From: Prorocentrum cordatum
Taxonomy: Eukaryota > Sar > Dinophyceae > Prorocentrales > Prorocentraceae
DNA length: 64,000 nt
NCBI GenBank assembly: GCA_963575745.1
Contig: CAUYUJ010020615.1
Location: 191,001 to 255,000 of the forward strand
Direction: 5' to 3'
Below, piece by piece: positions 16,510 through 27,900 of the stretch. Position 1 is the first letter of the stretch. The number at the start of each line of letters is the position of its first letter. The notes under the pieces were generated by a model that saw only the letters and a program-made list of their open reading frames with translations, had not been told where the DNA came from and made no database searches. The translations under genes were made by a program, and so were the position numbers.

Positions 16510-17991
16510 TCAAGACTGGACGTTGGCTACTGCCGAGCGCAGGGCTGCACGAGCCGCGGGCCGTTCGGCCTCAGGCAATTCCCCCACGGCACGGCGCGGC
16601 CACGTCTCAGCCTCTGCGCCCCAGCGGCCGTTGACATCTAGAACAAAGGGCACCAGGCCCGAAAATGGGTACCTACGGTGCTTCACTTTCTCTCTGCGCT
16701 GCAGGGCTGCCTGGCGTGGCCGCCCCGTCTGGGCCACTGCCACCTCGCCCACCAAGCTGATGTCGAGGCAAACTCGGCCATGGATGCCTCGATGGTAGAC
16801 CACGTTCAGTGTGGCCGCGCCTTGCTCCTCCGTGTACCACTCTGGGATGACCTGCTCCAGCAGGGCGTGGTGGCCCACCCCGCGCAGCCAGAGCGCCACG
16901 GCGTCTCGGATGGCATTGTGGCGGCGCGTCGGGCCGCCCCCCCTGGGACAGTTGAGCGCATGAACGCCTCGAACGCCCACCGTGCGGCCGTACGTCGGGC
17001 CGTGCTGCGCCATCGCGCGGGTGGGCGCTGCTGGTCGGTTCAAGCACGTGCACTCGGACTGCAGCAGCGGCAGGTGCATGCGCCTCTCGGCTGCAATGCA
17101 GAACGCGTGGTCGGCGAGCGGCGAGACCCCCCCGAAGTTATCCAACCAGGCGCCCGCTGAGCTGCCCGAGGCACTGTGCACCGCCGCCGCTGCCGTCACT
17201 GACAACGCGGCCGTGAACGTCTTGGCGACGTGGTCCCGCACGTGCTGGGTGTACGTCTTCTGGTCCTTTCCCTTCCGCCCCTCCAGGAGGCCCTGCCAGC
17301 GGTCGCCCTGAGGGCGACGGCCGCCAGCCAGCCGCCCCTGCTCCTCGTCTGCTGCTGAGAGGGCACGGTCAAGGCCTGGCCACCTCCGACAGAGACCGAT
17401 CGTCGTCGACTCTCGGAGCTCCTGGGCTGCCGCGTGAATCCCAGCTTCCCAGGATGCCAGGAGGGCGGCTGGGCCGCGCTGCTCAGCGCTGCCACAGCCC
17501 AGACCTCCGTCGCTGACCTCCATGAAGATCTGCTCTCGGGGGGCCGCCGTGACCCCGGGCAGGGCGTTGACGAAGGCGACCACTCCGTCGTCCACCCTGC
17601 GGCTCCACGCCGCCGTGAGCGGGGGCGCCCGCTGGATGTGGACGCAGGCGCCCCTCGACCAGATCCGCATCAACTGGAATGCGTCAAAGGCAGAGAGCCC
17701 ATGCTTGCGCAGCGTCAGAAGCTCCTTGAAGTAGCGGTCCTGCTTCTGGAGGAAGGCTTCGCCGCAGTGGGGTGGCGCGGCGGCGCTCGGGGCGGCCCCG
17801 GCGCCGCCAGCCTGCCCGCGGCCCCCCTCATCGAAGTCCTCTGGGACGGCGAAGTCCGTGAGTGGGGCGCCCCTTCCAGTCGGTGTCCACGTCGTGGTTC
17901 GCGTAGGCCAGGGTGGGCCCCGCCGCCTTGAGCTTCTGGATGCGGTACTGGGCGTACTCTGCAAACTCGGGCGGCAAGACAGCTTGGGCAT
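16510..17991 (-). CDS. LINE C-terminal region with restriction-like endonuclease
   Basis: In frame from about 17870 (LTDFAVPEDFDEGG). DGGLGCGSAEQRGPAALLASW and SASGSSAGAWLDNF are strings I know from the thumb and linker region of protist LINEs. Then CTCLNRP, HGPTYGRTVGVRGVHALNC forms a Cys/His cluster, followed by RRHNAIRDAVALWL, EQVIPEWY and LNVVYHRGIHGRVCLDISLVG. The RHN helix plus a later acidic strand and LDISLV fit a PD-(D/E)XK nuclease that nicks the target. In relatives the strand usually reads D-V-V; here it is NVV, so one metal-binding Asp may be lost. It ends with a TGA at 16510. Confidence 0.65.
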   Translation of the reverse strand: MPKLSCRPSLQSTPSTASRSSRRRGPPWPTRTTTWTPTGRGAPLTDFAVPEDFDEGGRGQAGGAGAAPSAAAPPHCGEAFLQKQDRYFKELLTLRKHGLSAFDAFQLMRIWSRGACVHIQRAPPLTAAWSRRVDDGVVAFVNALPGVTAAPREQIFMEVSDGGLGCGSAEQRGPAALLASWEAGIHAAAQELRESTTIGLCRRWPGLDRALSAADEEQGRLAGGRRPQGDRWQGLLEGRKGKDQKTYTQHVRDHVAKTFTAALSVTAAAAVHSASGSSAGAWLDNFGGVSPLADHAFCIAAERRMHLPLLQSECTCLNRPAAPTRAMAQHGPTYGRTVGVRGVHALNCPRGGGPTRRHNAIRDAVALWLRGVGHHALLEQVIPEWYTEEQGAATLNVVYHRGIHGRVCLDISLVGEVAVAQTGRPRQAALQRREKVKHRRYPFSGLVPFVLDVNGRWGAEAETWPRRAVGELPEAERPAARAALRSAVANVQS

Positions 17992-19975
17992 CGGGGGACC
18001 ATATCTGGGTCTTGGACATCTTGAGCTTCATCCCGTGGGCTTCGATGCGGGCTCGCCACGCATCCAGGCCGCGGAACACGGCGGCCGCGGCGCCCACGAA
18101 GCACGCGTCGTCCAGGAAGGCCAAGCAGTCCCCTTCCATGTCCACCGCGCGCACGGCCATGCGGCCGATGCTGAGAATATCCGCGGTGCCGACCGCGTAG
18201 AAGCCTGGGCTCATCGGGCAGCCCTGGTCGAGGCCACGGATCTGGTCGACCAGCTGGGCGGGTTGCGACCCGCCCCCCGCCGCGCGGCGCGTTCGGGCGG
18301 GGGGCCAGGCCTCCGCCAACGGGGCCAGCGCAGGCACCTCGGCGCGCGCGGCCTCCTTCACCAGGTCGCGGGGGACGTTGCTGAACGCATCCCCGAGGTC
18401 CACCGCCACCACCCACTTGCCGGGGCTCGAGTTGGCCATCGCGCATAGTCGCCGATGGAGTGCACCACGCCCGTCCTTGGCGAGGCCGAACTGCTGGCCC
18501 CCCACCGCCGTCCGCATGTCCTTGTGGTGGACCTTGGCGGCACTGCGGCCCACCGTGCGGCGGGCGGCGTTTCCGCAGCCCAGGACTCGCACATCCCCAG
18601 GGGTTGCCTTGGGGATGCCTGTGAGGCGCGCCGCCGTCATGGCGGCTAGCGCCTCGGGGGGGAGGTCCCCGATGGCCAGTCGTGCCGGCGCGTTGGCCAC
18701 CGCCTCTGCCCCGTCCTCGTCGTGCTTGAGCGGGGCCCAGTGCTCGTAGCGTCCTCCTCCAGGCCCCGCCCCTCCACGGCGGGGGAAACGGCCAAACTGG
18801 CGTCTGAGGTGGTCGGCCACGCGGCGGTGGAGTTCTGCTGCGCCGCCGAGCTCGCGGGGGGCTGCGGCTGGCGGCATCGCCACGCCGGCCCCCGCCCCTG
18901 CGGACCCTCTCCCTGGCCCACGCGGGGCGGCCCCAGTGCCAGGGAGAGGGCCCCACTCGCCTGGGCGAGGCGCCTCGGGCTGCTGGGTGGTGCTGAACTT
19001 CCTCACCACCGCCGCTGCTTCCGCCATGTCCCCCTGGGGCCACGCTGCCGCTGCCGCCCGAGACATCTCTCCCGCTCGTGCGAGCTCGGTGGCACGGCAT
19101 ACACGGGCTGCGACGCGATCCTCGCGGCCCTTCGTGGTAACCGTGGTGCGCGTCTGGTCCTCCATGGAAAGCCAGGCGACATCCCACTGGCCGTCCTGGA
19201 TCCACCGCAGGCGCTCCTGGAGGCGCTCACGCCGTGTCGTCGGGGTCGGGGTCGCATTTTCGCTGAACAGCAGTCCGCCCAGCGAAAGGAACACCTTCCG
19301 CAGCCTCGTCAACGTACTCGACGACTGAGCATCGTTGCCCTGGCGGGCCTGCTCAATTGCCAAACGCAGCCGCACCTTCACGTGGCTGACGGCTGCCGCC
19401 ATGCTGTCGGGGATCATGGCTGTGGTGGGCGCCCCTTGGAGCAGGGCGGGGCCCCACCCGGTGGCGTCCCACCAGTCCAGGTTGACGAAGCCCAACTCGT
19501 GGTACGCGTCCTCGCTCGTCACCTGGTCGTCCAGGTAGTCGTCGTGGGCGCCTGTCTCGAGTCCGCCATCATCGCCTGCTTCCGCAGGAACATCGAGTGG
19601 CGGTCGTAGGATGTCCGCCGCGGTCGGCACCGCTGCCTCGGCCGCCCCCAGGGGAGTCCCCCGCGCGCCTGGGCCGTGCGCCCCTGGCGCGGCGGCGGCA
19701 GGGGGCCTCGGGGCTGCCCCAGCGCTCCCTGCCGCGCCATCTCCCTGGGTGGGAGGGGCGGGGGCCTGGCCTTCAACTGTTTCCAGCAGGGGCAAGATGG
19801 GGCCCCCTCGGGCCTCCAGGGCTGCCGCGAGGCGATCCCTGTCGCCCTCAGGGAGCTGAGTGAAGCCCGCCATCGCCGTAGCTGGTGGTAGGGGGCCATC
19901 GACGCAAGCCACGTGGAACCACTTCCTGCCCGCGTGCGCCTGGGACCCCGCAGGTGGTGTCGCGACGCCTGCCAC
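17828..19975 (-). CDS. LINE reverse transcriptase
   Basis: Copies element RNA into DNA at a nicked target. It begins just inside the PARP finger (RKWFHVACVDG, residues 16-26), followed by about 350 residues of Ala/Pro-rich linker with helical parts. RT motifs follow in order: KATPGDVRVLGCGNAARR; motif A VVAVDLGDAFSNVPRD (about 18371-18413); motif B LDQGCPMSPGFYAVG; motif C LAFLDDACFVG (about 18093-18126), with FLDD in place of the commoner YADD. After KLKMSKTQIW the protein goes on to a linker and the frame shifts by one base near 17870, joining the endonuclease frame. Met at 19975 is only the first Met after the TGA, not a proven start. Confidence 0.8.
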   Translation of the reverse strand: MAGVATPPAGSQAHAGRKWFHVACVDGPLPPATAMAGFTQLPEGDRDRLAAALEARGGPILPLLETVEGQAPAPPTQGDGAAGSAGAAPRPPAAAAPGAHGPGARGTPLGAAEAAVPTAADILRPPLDVPAEAGDDGGLETGAHDDYLDDQVTSEDAYHELGFVNLDWWDATGWGPALLQGAPTTAMIPDSMAAAVSHVKVRLRLAIEQARQGNDAQSSSTLTRLRKVFLSLGGLLFSENATPTPTTRRERLQERLRWIQDGQWDVAWLSMEDQTRTTVTTKGREDRVAARVCRATELARAGEMSRAAAAAWPQGDMAEAAAVVRKFSTTQQPEAPRPGEWGPLPGTGAAPRGPGRGSAGAGAGVAMPPAAAPRELGGAAELHRRVADHLRRQFGRFPRRGGAGPGGGRYEHWAPLKHDEDGAEAVANAPARLAIGDLPPEALAAMTAARLTGIPKATPGDVRVLGCGNAARRTVGRSAAKVHHKDMRTAVGGQQFGLAKDGRGALHRRLCAMANSSPGKWVVAVDLGDAFSNVPRDLVKEAARAEVPALAPLAEAWPPARTRRAAGGGSQPAQLVDQIRGLDQGCPMSPGFYAVGTADILSIGRMAVRAVDMEGDCLAFLDDACFVGAAAAVFRGLDAWRARIEAHGMKLKMSKTQIWSPDAQAVLPPEFAEYAQYRIQKLKAAGPTLAYANHDVDTDWKGRPTHGLRRPRGLR

Positions 19976-20017
19976 GCGCCGCTCGCCCGCCTCGGAACCT
20001 CACATGCAGCGCGCGCA
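19904..20017 (-). other. PARP-type zinc finger, interrupted by TGA
   Basis: CARC, then 30 codons, then HVAC gives C-x2-C-x30-H-x2-C, the spacing of PARP-type zinc fingers, which bind nicked or broken DNA. The intervening GERRV and the WFH motif also fit that family. Codon 2 after the second Cys is TGA (20000-20002), so the finger is split. The open frame upstream runs through IPVDGNIGVHMRDSEGQ and ITRWCVSAQAARG, extending the original protein to at least about 20200. Confidence 0.6.
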
Positions 20018-20423
20018 GTGAGCCTTCGTGCCGCGGGCCGCCTGGGCGCTGACGCACCAGCGGGTGATGCGTCCACCCGTCATGCGGCGCCGCCTCTGTG
20101 CTGGCTGGCCCTCGCTGTCACGCATGTGGACGCCGATGTTGCCATCCACTGGGATGTCGGCTGCGTTCGCGCCTGCCGACGCGGGGGCGGCAGCACTCCG
20201 CCTTCGCCTCGAGCCGCAGCGGCGTTACTCCCAGCCACTCGAATCCCCGCGCCTGCGTCCGCAGCGCCGCCAGCGGCCGCCGCCATCCCAGGACGTCCCT
20301 TCAGGGCGAGGAAGAGTGTTCGTAACAGTGAGGGCGCGAGACAAGGAAGGGTGACTGCCACCCGCGGTTTGAGGGCAGCAGTAGCCCCCCCCCCTCCCAC
20401 AGGCTCCCCAGAGCCTTGGGGGG

Positions 20424-20427
<4 letters not shown>

Positions 20428-20464
<37 letters not shown>

Positions 20465-20538
20465 GACTACTACTACGACTACTACTACTACTACTACTAC
20501 TACTGCTACTACTACGACTACTACTACTGCTGCTGCTG

Positions 20539-20575
<37 letters not shown>

Positions 20576-20878
20576 AACTACTACTACTACTACTACTAAT
20601 ACTACTATTACTACTACTACTTACTACTACTACGACTACTACTACTACTACTACTACTACGACTACTACTACTACTACTACTACTACTACGACTACTACT
20701 ACGACTACTACGACTACGACTACGACTACGACTACTACGAGTACCACCACCACCACCACCAACACCACCACCACCACCACCACCACTACTACTACTACTT
20801 ACTACTTTACTAACTACTCTAACTACTACTACTACTACTACTCCTACTACTACTACTGCTACGACTACTTCAGCTACG

Positions 20879-20952
<74 letters not shown>

Positions 20953-21052
20953 TACGACTACGACTACGACTACGATTACGACGACGACGACTACTACTAC
21001 TACTACTACTACTATTACTACTACTACTACTACTACTACTACTAGGACTACG

Positions 21053-21092
<40 letters not shown>

Positions 21093-21113
21093 ACTACTAC
21101 TACTACTACTACG

Positions 21114-21144
<31 letters not shown>

Positions 21145-21199
21145 TTACTACTTCTACGACTACGACTACGACTGCGATTACGACGACTACTACTACTCG

Positions 21200-21235
<36 letters not shown>

Positions 21236-21236
21236 G

Positions 21237-21271
<35 letters not shown>

Positions 21272-21278
21272 GACTACG

Positions 21279-21317
<39 letters not shown>

Positions 21318-21370
21318 GCTACTACTGCTACTACTGCTACTACTGCTACTACTACTACTACTACTACTGA
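20428..21370. repeat. (TAC)n microsatellite, about 940 bp
   Basis: Nearly pure TAC/CTA/ACT triplets with scattered GAC, TGC and CAC variants. All long reading frames here (poly-Tyr, poly-Thr, poly-Val, poly-Ser) are artefacts of triplet periodicity. It abuts the 5' end of the LINE. Confidence 0.95.
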
Positions 21371-22110
21371 CGATCATTCATCACTCATCATCACCATCAG
21401 CATCATCATCATCATCAGTATCAGCAGCAGCATCATCATTATCATCATCAGCATCAGCATCAGCATCAGCATCATCATCAACATCGTCATCAGCAGCATC
21501 ATCATAACCACCACCACCACCACCACCATAATCATCAACATCATCTGCAGCATCTTCATCGCCATCAACATCAGCAGCATCATCATGAGCAGCATCAGCA
21601 TCAGCATCATCAACAGCATAATCGCCATCGGCATCATCATCAAAATCGGCATCATCATCAAAATCAGCATCATCAGCATCATCGTCAACATCATCAGCAG
21701 CATCATCAGAATCAACATCCACAGCATCAGTATCATCAACACCAGCATCATCGCCAGCAGCATCATCGTCATTATCACCAGCATCAACATCACTGACATC
21801 ATCATCACCATCACCACCACCACCACCACAATCAGTATCATCATCAGGTTCATCAGCCTCATCACCGTCATTAGCATCATCATCAGCAGCATCACCAGCA
21901 TGAGCATCATCATCAGGACCATCAGCAGCATCAGCAGCATCGTCACCATGATCATCGACATCATCATCATAATCATCATCATCATCAACATCATCCTGCT
22001 TCTCCCCACCGTCGTCATCGTAGCCGACGACAGCGACAACACAAGTAACAACAGCAACGGCAACAGCAATAGCAGCAGCAACAACCACATCAACAACCAT
22101 CGCCAACAAC
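21371..22110. repeat. (CAT)n / (CAG)n interspersed triplet tract
   Basis: CAT/ATC triplets mixed with CAG, CAC and AAC, directly following the TAC tract with a sharp switch near 21371. No gene. Confidence 0.9.
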
Positions 22111-22379
22111 AACAACAGTCATGTTATGACTGTTCGCTCTTATCTGCCCGAGTGTCATTCAATGCGTATTTCCAAAAACCCACGATACCCGCACTCGTCG
22201 TTTTCGATCGTACCCCTTTGGTGGGATATATCTCTCTTTCCTGCAGGCCGGGCCCTGGCAAGCGGCGGGGCGGCCGCGGACCGTCGGCTTGGCCAGCGGC
22301 AGTGCTGATCGGCGGCAACCCGGCCCCAAGAGGGACGGACAGGGGACCGACCACGACGGCGACGACGAGGACGACGACG

Positions 22380-22690
22380 ACGACGAGAAAAAGCGAGATC
22401 GAGATCGAAAGCGACAGCGGGGCCACGAAGGGCACGAATGGGCCGCGAAAAGCGACAGCGGGGCCACGAAGGGCATGCGTATAGGGGCACGAAGGGCGGG
22501 AACGAGCGGGGGCCACAGAGGGCAGATAATGCGGGCCCACAGAAAGCGACGACGGGGTCACTGAGGATAGCAACAGGGCAACGTGGGACAGCGAGGGGGC
22601 CACGAAGGGCATACGTATATGCGGTCGCAAAAGGCGCGAACGAGCGGGGGCCACAAAGGGCATGCATAACCCACAGCGGGCGATAATAAT
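22380..22690. repeat. GC-rich minisatellite with GGGGCCACGAAGGGC core
   Basis: Imperfect units of about 25-40 bp sharing GCGACAGCGGGGCCACGAAG and related strings, repeated about ten times. Translation on either strand gives only repetitive peptide. Confidence 0.7.
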
Positions 22691-22800
22691 CATCAGGGAA
22701 CAATGAAATTCGGGGGTCTGGTGGGGATAATGATGGATTTTCCCAGGGAAGGTAATTCTGATGATGATTATGACGATGATCATGATGATGGTGATCCTGG

Positions 22801-22922
22801 GCGCTCGGCACAAGACTGACTCGAGAGATCTCGATGCTCGCGGCTATGCAACTTGCCAGCAGGCGCTCGGCACAAGACTGACTCGAGAGATCTCGAGGCT
22901 CGTGGCCATGCAACCTGCCAGC
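22801..22922. repeat. Two tandem copies of a ~62-bp sequence
   Basis: 22801-22862 and 22863-22922 share nearly all bases (both begin GCGCTCGGCACAAGACTGAC or the same minus the first few bases and contain TCGAGAGATCTCGA, a 14-base palindrome). Confidence 0.8.
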
Positions 22923-22929
22923 TAACGTT

Positions 22930-23960
22930 GCCCCTCCCTGAGTTTGACCCTCCCATAAAAAGTCTACGCGAACCTCGCCGCAGCCGCCGCCCCCAAGGAC
23001 CTTTTGCTGCGGCGCGCCCTGGCCAGATCTTCTCAAGGAGGACCCGGCCGCGGCGACGAGGCTCTCCCCCGAGGCCTAACAGAGATCGGCGGCGCGCCGA
23101 GGGGGGGGAGTGAGGGAGGGCAGACCTTCTCAGAAGGCGTCGGGGCTTCTCGAAAGCCCTCCCGTCTTCTGAATCAGCACCCCTCCAACGGGGACTCCGC
23201 TGACCCGGCGAACCCAACCCTTCCCGATGTGGGCAACGCTGCAATGCCAGAACGAGGCTCTAAAGTGGCAATTTTCTGCAAATCTCCAAAATGCTCGCTA
23301 GTGAATGCCCGTTACTGTGCCGCTGACTGAGAACATCTTCTCAAAGGCCGGAGGGCTTCTGATTTCTGAGCCTTCTGAGCAGGCCCGCCCCAATCTGCCT
23401 TCCCCCCCTGGGCGCGCCGCCCGTGATCGGTGTCGCCGCCGCCGCCGTCGTCGCCACCGCCGCCGCAACCCGGCCGGGTTCCTCTCGGAGTCTGCCGCCA
23501 GACTTCTCCCGGTCTTCCGAGGCGCGCTTGGCCCGGGCCGCGAGGAGCCCCCAGGGACGCCCAAAGCCCTCAGAAACGGAGACATCGCTGCCGCCGCCAT
23601 CGCCGCCGCGCCTCCTGCTGGAAGGCCTTGAGAGCGTCGACAATCATCGATCGACCCTCGTCCGTTGTCGCCAGCGCCGCCGCCCGCGCCGCCGCAATCC
23701 GGCCAGGCTCCTCTCATGAGTCCGCCCCCGGACTTTTCCCGGATTCCCGCTCGCCGTCCGGTGCCCGCCTCATATCCCCAGAAGAAAAGCCCCTGCCGCC
23801 GAGCGAGGGCAGCCGCTCCTCGAGCTCGGCCTTTCGGGCGGGCAGGGGCCGCCGCGGACGGCGGCGAGGGGGGGGTCGGGAGCGGCTGCCGTCGCCCTCG
23901 TCGTGGTGCGCACTCGAGGAGGAGGAGGACGACGACGACGAGGGAAAATGATGGGAAAGG
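22930..23960. other. GC-rich stretch, no gene recognised
   Basis: CCG/GCC-rich sequence with imperfect internal repetition; the string CGCCGCAA(C/T)CCGGCC occurs near 23460 and 23690. Reading frames are long only because stop codons are rare in such DNA. Confidence 0.5.
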
Positions 23961-23989
23961 AGGATGAAGATAACGCTGAGGGTGCGGAT

Positions 23990-24367
23990 GGTAAGGATGA
24001 GCATGAGAAAAATCAGAATGACGAAGAAACATGATGATGATGATGCTGATGCTGATGATGACGATGATGGGTGCGATGATGATGATGATGATGATGGTGG
24101 TGATGCTGACGGTGATGATGATGACGATGAGATGAAATTGGTGGTGATAAAGGCAACGATGATGATGGTAGTGGTGCTCGTCGTCGAGGCTGTGATGACG
24201 ATGGTGGTGATGATGATGGCGATAATGGTGGTGGTGGTGATGTGGCTGATGATAATGATGCTAACGATAATGGCGCATATTATGATGCTAACGTTGAGGA
24301 TGGCGATGATGATGATGATGGTGATGATGCTGATGGTGGTGGTAATGATGATGGTGGTGATGATACC

Positions 24368-24401
<34 letters not shown>

Positions 24402-24440
24402 AACGGTGGTGGCGGTGAATGGGTTGCTGATGATGGTGAT
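23990..24440. repeat. (GAT)n-rich tract
   Basis: ATG/GAT/TGG triplets, ending with an almost pure ATG run at about 24365-24400. No gene. Confidence 0.9.
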
Positions 24441-24480
24441 GGTGATGCTCCACCGCATCCAAGACGCTCTGGAGCCCTAG

Positions 24481-26100
24481 ATTGAAATTCGCCCGAGCCC
24501 AAGCGCTTTCCGAAGCGTCAGACCGTGCCCATTCGGCACCTGCGAGGACATGCCGGATTCCAGACTGACATCGCCGTCACACCAGCCGCGGCAAATCACA
24601 GCCGCGCGAAATCGGCGGCACACTCGAGCAAGGCAGCGACCGCCAACGCCACAGCCAGGAGGACGAAACTCCCGATAGAGAAAATTGCCCCTCCCGCTGA
24701 TCGGAAGCGATCTCGACTGTCAATGAGGCTTACGCCCGCGACTCAGACCCGAAAAGGGAGGGCGCTTTCCGCCTCTCGCAGAGGAGCCTAAGGGAACGAG
24801 GCGCCCCGCCAGCGACAGGCAACATAACCTACAGCTTCATCGCGAGCGGCTCCGCAGCTGCACTGAGTAGAGCGGCGGAGACAGCTGAACCATCGCGGCA
24901 ACGCGGCCAAACCGACGGCCCATACTGGCATCACCGAAAGCGAACCCGAGCGTCGGCATGCCTACGCCCATGATTATGATGGGAAGATATAAATCAACTG
25001 CGCCTCCCAGGTGCTGATGAGGATCCAGCGCACCTCAGCAAAAGGTGTGGCGCGCCAGCGCTGCCAGATCCAGCCAGCGCCTGCCCCCGCTGGAGGCGCC
25101 CCAGAACTGCCCGTCGCCTCTTGCCCAGCGTAGGGGCGCGGCTCAGCCAGCCCTGCCAGCCGCGCACTCAGGGCCCAGACTCCGCACTGAACGCCGAAAA
25201 AAATGTCCTACTTCACGCAGGCGACGGGAACGGTCAAGCCGAAGTGCCCGCCGCGGCGGCAGCGGTGGCGGCGGCGGCAAGGGCGCGGCAGCCTGGCCCA
25301 CTGGCCCAACGCCGCCTGCCCCGCTGCTGCCGCTCGCCTCGCTCCGCTGCTCGCCGCCCGTTCTTTCCCCGCTGCCCTCTGCCTGGTCGCTCGCCAGGGC
25401 TGCCCCTGCAGCCAACCTGCTGCAGCCGAGATGGCGGGGCCCTCGCTGCCCCCAGACTCGGGCGGGGGGCAGGGGCCAGGGCGGCCCCGCCCCGCGCAAC
25501 ACCTGCGCGACCGCCTTGATTGATCTCCGCACTGAATCCACGCATCACGCCTGCCGCACGCCCGCCCCCCACGCGACTCTAGCCGGCACCTCGCTCGCCA
25601 GCGAAGCACGCAGCCTCCAGTCGAACACCGCGCCGCAACCAGCCCTTCACCACCGTGCCCGCCCTCTGCCGCGAGCTCCGCGCTGCCGGCTTGCATGGCC
25701 GCCCCGATCCATATGAAAGTGTTCGCCGCCTGCCTGTCCTGCTGCCGGCTGCGCTGTCGAAATGATCCATCTGGCGGATGCAGCGGGGCAAAGTCGCGAG
25801 CACCCCCGTTTCGTCTCATGTCCGCAGCAGGGCAAAGTCTCAGCGCTCGATCTTCTCCGATCGCACATCTGCGATCGCGGCGCGCGTTGCGGCCGCGATG
25901 ACGCTGCGGCCGCGATGATCTGGATGTTCTCCTCGCCAACGTCGTCGATGGCCAGCCGAGGCCGCGCCCGCGGCGCCCGGCGGGGGCCCCCCCGCAGGGC
26001 GCGCCCCTTCCTGCCCGCCTCGCAGCCGTCGACCAGAAGCCGGCAGCCCGCGCATACCCCGACGGGCGGCAGCACGCCTTGAACGCCCCCACGCACCCAG
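24481..26100. other. GC-rich stretch, no gene recognised
   Basis: High-GC unique-looking sequence. Several frames are open on both strands but none gives a motif or a protein-like composition that I can support. Confidence 0.4.
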
Positions 26101-27900
26101 GGATCTTCGCCGCGCTGGACACCTGCGGAAAGGGCCACGGCACTGGGCCAAACAGCGCCACTCGCTCCTCGTCGTTCGCCGCGGATGCCACAGCCCAGCC
26201 CGCCGTCGCCGCGCACGCGGCGGGCCCCCCCCCGCGCTGCCCTCCGCGATGAGGTCACCCGCGAGCGGCTGCCCAAGGCTACCGGCACCCCTTCTCGCCG
26301 CCATGCCCTCTCCGCGACGCGGGGCGGTAGCTGCCGCCGATGTTCGGGCGCGCGCGCGCCCCGTGGGGACTTGCCGATCAGGTAACTCAGGCTCGCGCTC
26401 ATGCCCTCGGCCTGCCCGTGGCGAGCTGCGCTCGCATGGCGCCGCCACTTTCCTAGCACTCGCGCGGGCCAGGCCGTGGCACTGGCCCTGTACCTCGCGA
26501 TCGTCCCGAACCCTGCGTCCGCGAGGCACCCTGCCGCCATTGCATCCTGCTTCCGCACGCCGCGCGCCTTTTTTCCAATTGCGCCGCAGCTGCACCTGCC
26601 CCCCCCTTCCGCCACGACGCCCGCCTGCCCGCCCAAGCAGAAGCCCGCGCCAAAATCCTCGACGCCCCCTGCCTCCAGGAAAGCCAGGCCACCCATGAAC
26701 TTCGCGGTCAGCGATGCCACCGCTGCGAGGCCCGCTGGCATCTCGCTCTTATCTCGCGAATGTCGCACCCGAAACTCCCCTAGCCTTCGACGGCCATCTT
26801 CGTTGCCCCCCAAAGGCACGCTGCCACCTGCGCCACGGGGCCGTCGCATAACAGGCAGCACTCGTCGACCACAGCGGCGAGGTTGACCCTCGGCCAAAAC
26901 ACACCCCACACGCCCACGTGCTCGTCAGCAACCAGGAGCAGGCCGCACTTCAGCAGACGGCCCAGGCGGCAGCGCCCCGCAATGAAGCCCACGTTCGAGA
27001 AGAAACCGTCCGATGCCCCGCTGTCTAACGCGATGCGCCCCCGACCCGCTACGGAATTGCCACCATGAGCAACCCCCATCGCTGATGGATGATGACCAGG
27101 TCGGCGAGCACGCAGGACATCCATAGGTCGAGCGTAGCCTCCACACCACGACCTCCATTCGCATCCGCCCGCAGTGCCTGCCGCCACACTGCTTCTTGGG
27201 CGGCGCGAATTCTGCCTCCCACCAAGCAGCCTGCCAGGCCCTCGTCGGTGCTCTCGCCACATCGCCGAGCAGCAGCCTGTCTGACTCGATTTACATCGGT
27301 GAAAGAACCAGCTCAAAAGGCCAATGGGTCTGAGACCATCTTGTGGCAGGGGGGGCATGACACCCAAGGGCCCATGATCAAATCGGGCCACCCTCCGACG
27401 CCCTCGCGCTGCATGGCGCAAGCGACCAGCACCTCGAGCAAGTTTTCGCTGGGCAGGGCCGGTTGCCTGGGGTTGGCGCGGTCACTGCCAACACCCGCGT
27501 GGACTTCGAAGGTTCGCGCCGCCCGTCGCGCCTCTTCCACCGTCGGTCCTGGCAGCGCCACGCCGCAGTGGCTCACCGCTGTCAGCCAAAAATTATGATG
27601 CCATCATTTCGAATTCGCCGGACTTCCTTGGCCCAGTGGTTCGCGATTGCCTGCGCCCCACTCGCTGGGGCGCCTTCCACCACGTCGTCTGGGATCCACC
27701 CACGCGAGCCCCTCCTGCGCGCACGCGCTACGCCTCCTCGTTCAGCCACCGACTCGTTGACCCAAGCCTTGAAGCCCCGGCTCCTCGCGGCTGCGTGCGA
27801 GGCCGCATCAGCCTCTGCCGCCGCCTTCGCCTCGTCCATCCACTTCCCCAGCGGAACCCACGACGGGCGCTCGAGTGCGAGCTGCACCCTTTGCAGCCAA
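26100..27900 (-). pseudogene. Possible highly decayed LINE remnant
   Basis: On the minus strand 27887-27582 reads KWMDEAKAAAEADAASHAAA then GFKAWVNESVAERGG, like the Trp-rich helical region before the RT of dinoflagellate LINEs. Farther on (about 26800-27010) comes VNLAAVVDECCLLCDGPVAQ, which could be a damaged RT motif C (VDD to VDE). The frames in between do not join. Alternative: chance likeness in GC-rich DNA. Confidence 0.3.

Larger units (their letters stand above)
16510..20340 (-). mobile_element. Non-LTR (LINE) retrotransposon with RT and restriction-like endonuclease
   Basis: On the minus strand a PARP-type zinc finger, a reverse transcriptase and a C-terminal Cys/His plus PD-(D/E)XK-like endonuclease follow each other. 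This is the layout of non-LTR elements that use a restriction-like rather than an apurinic endonuclease. The 5' side runs into a triplet microsatellite at 20428, so the start may be truncated. I see no poly-A tail at the 3' end. The frame shifts near 17870 and a TGA interrupts the finger at 20000-20002, so it is probably inactive. Confidence 0.75.

Noticed and set aside
18548-18560. GNRA hairpin in the LINE coding region
   Set aside because: Only a 3-bp stem, without the GC...GC ends of the family.
20300-24485. Poly-Tyr, poly-Val, poly-Ser, poly-Met and poly-Ile frames
   Set aside because: Direct products of triplet microsatellites.
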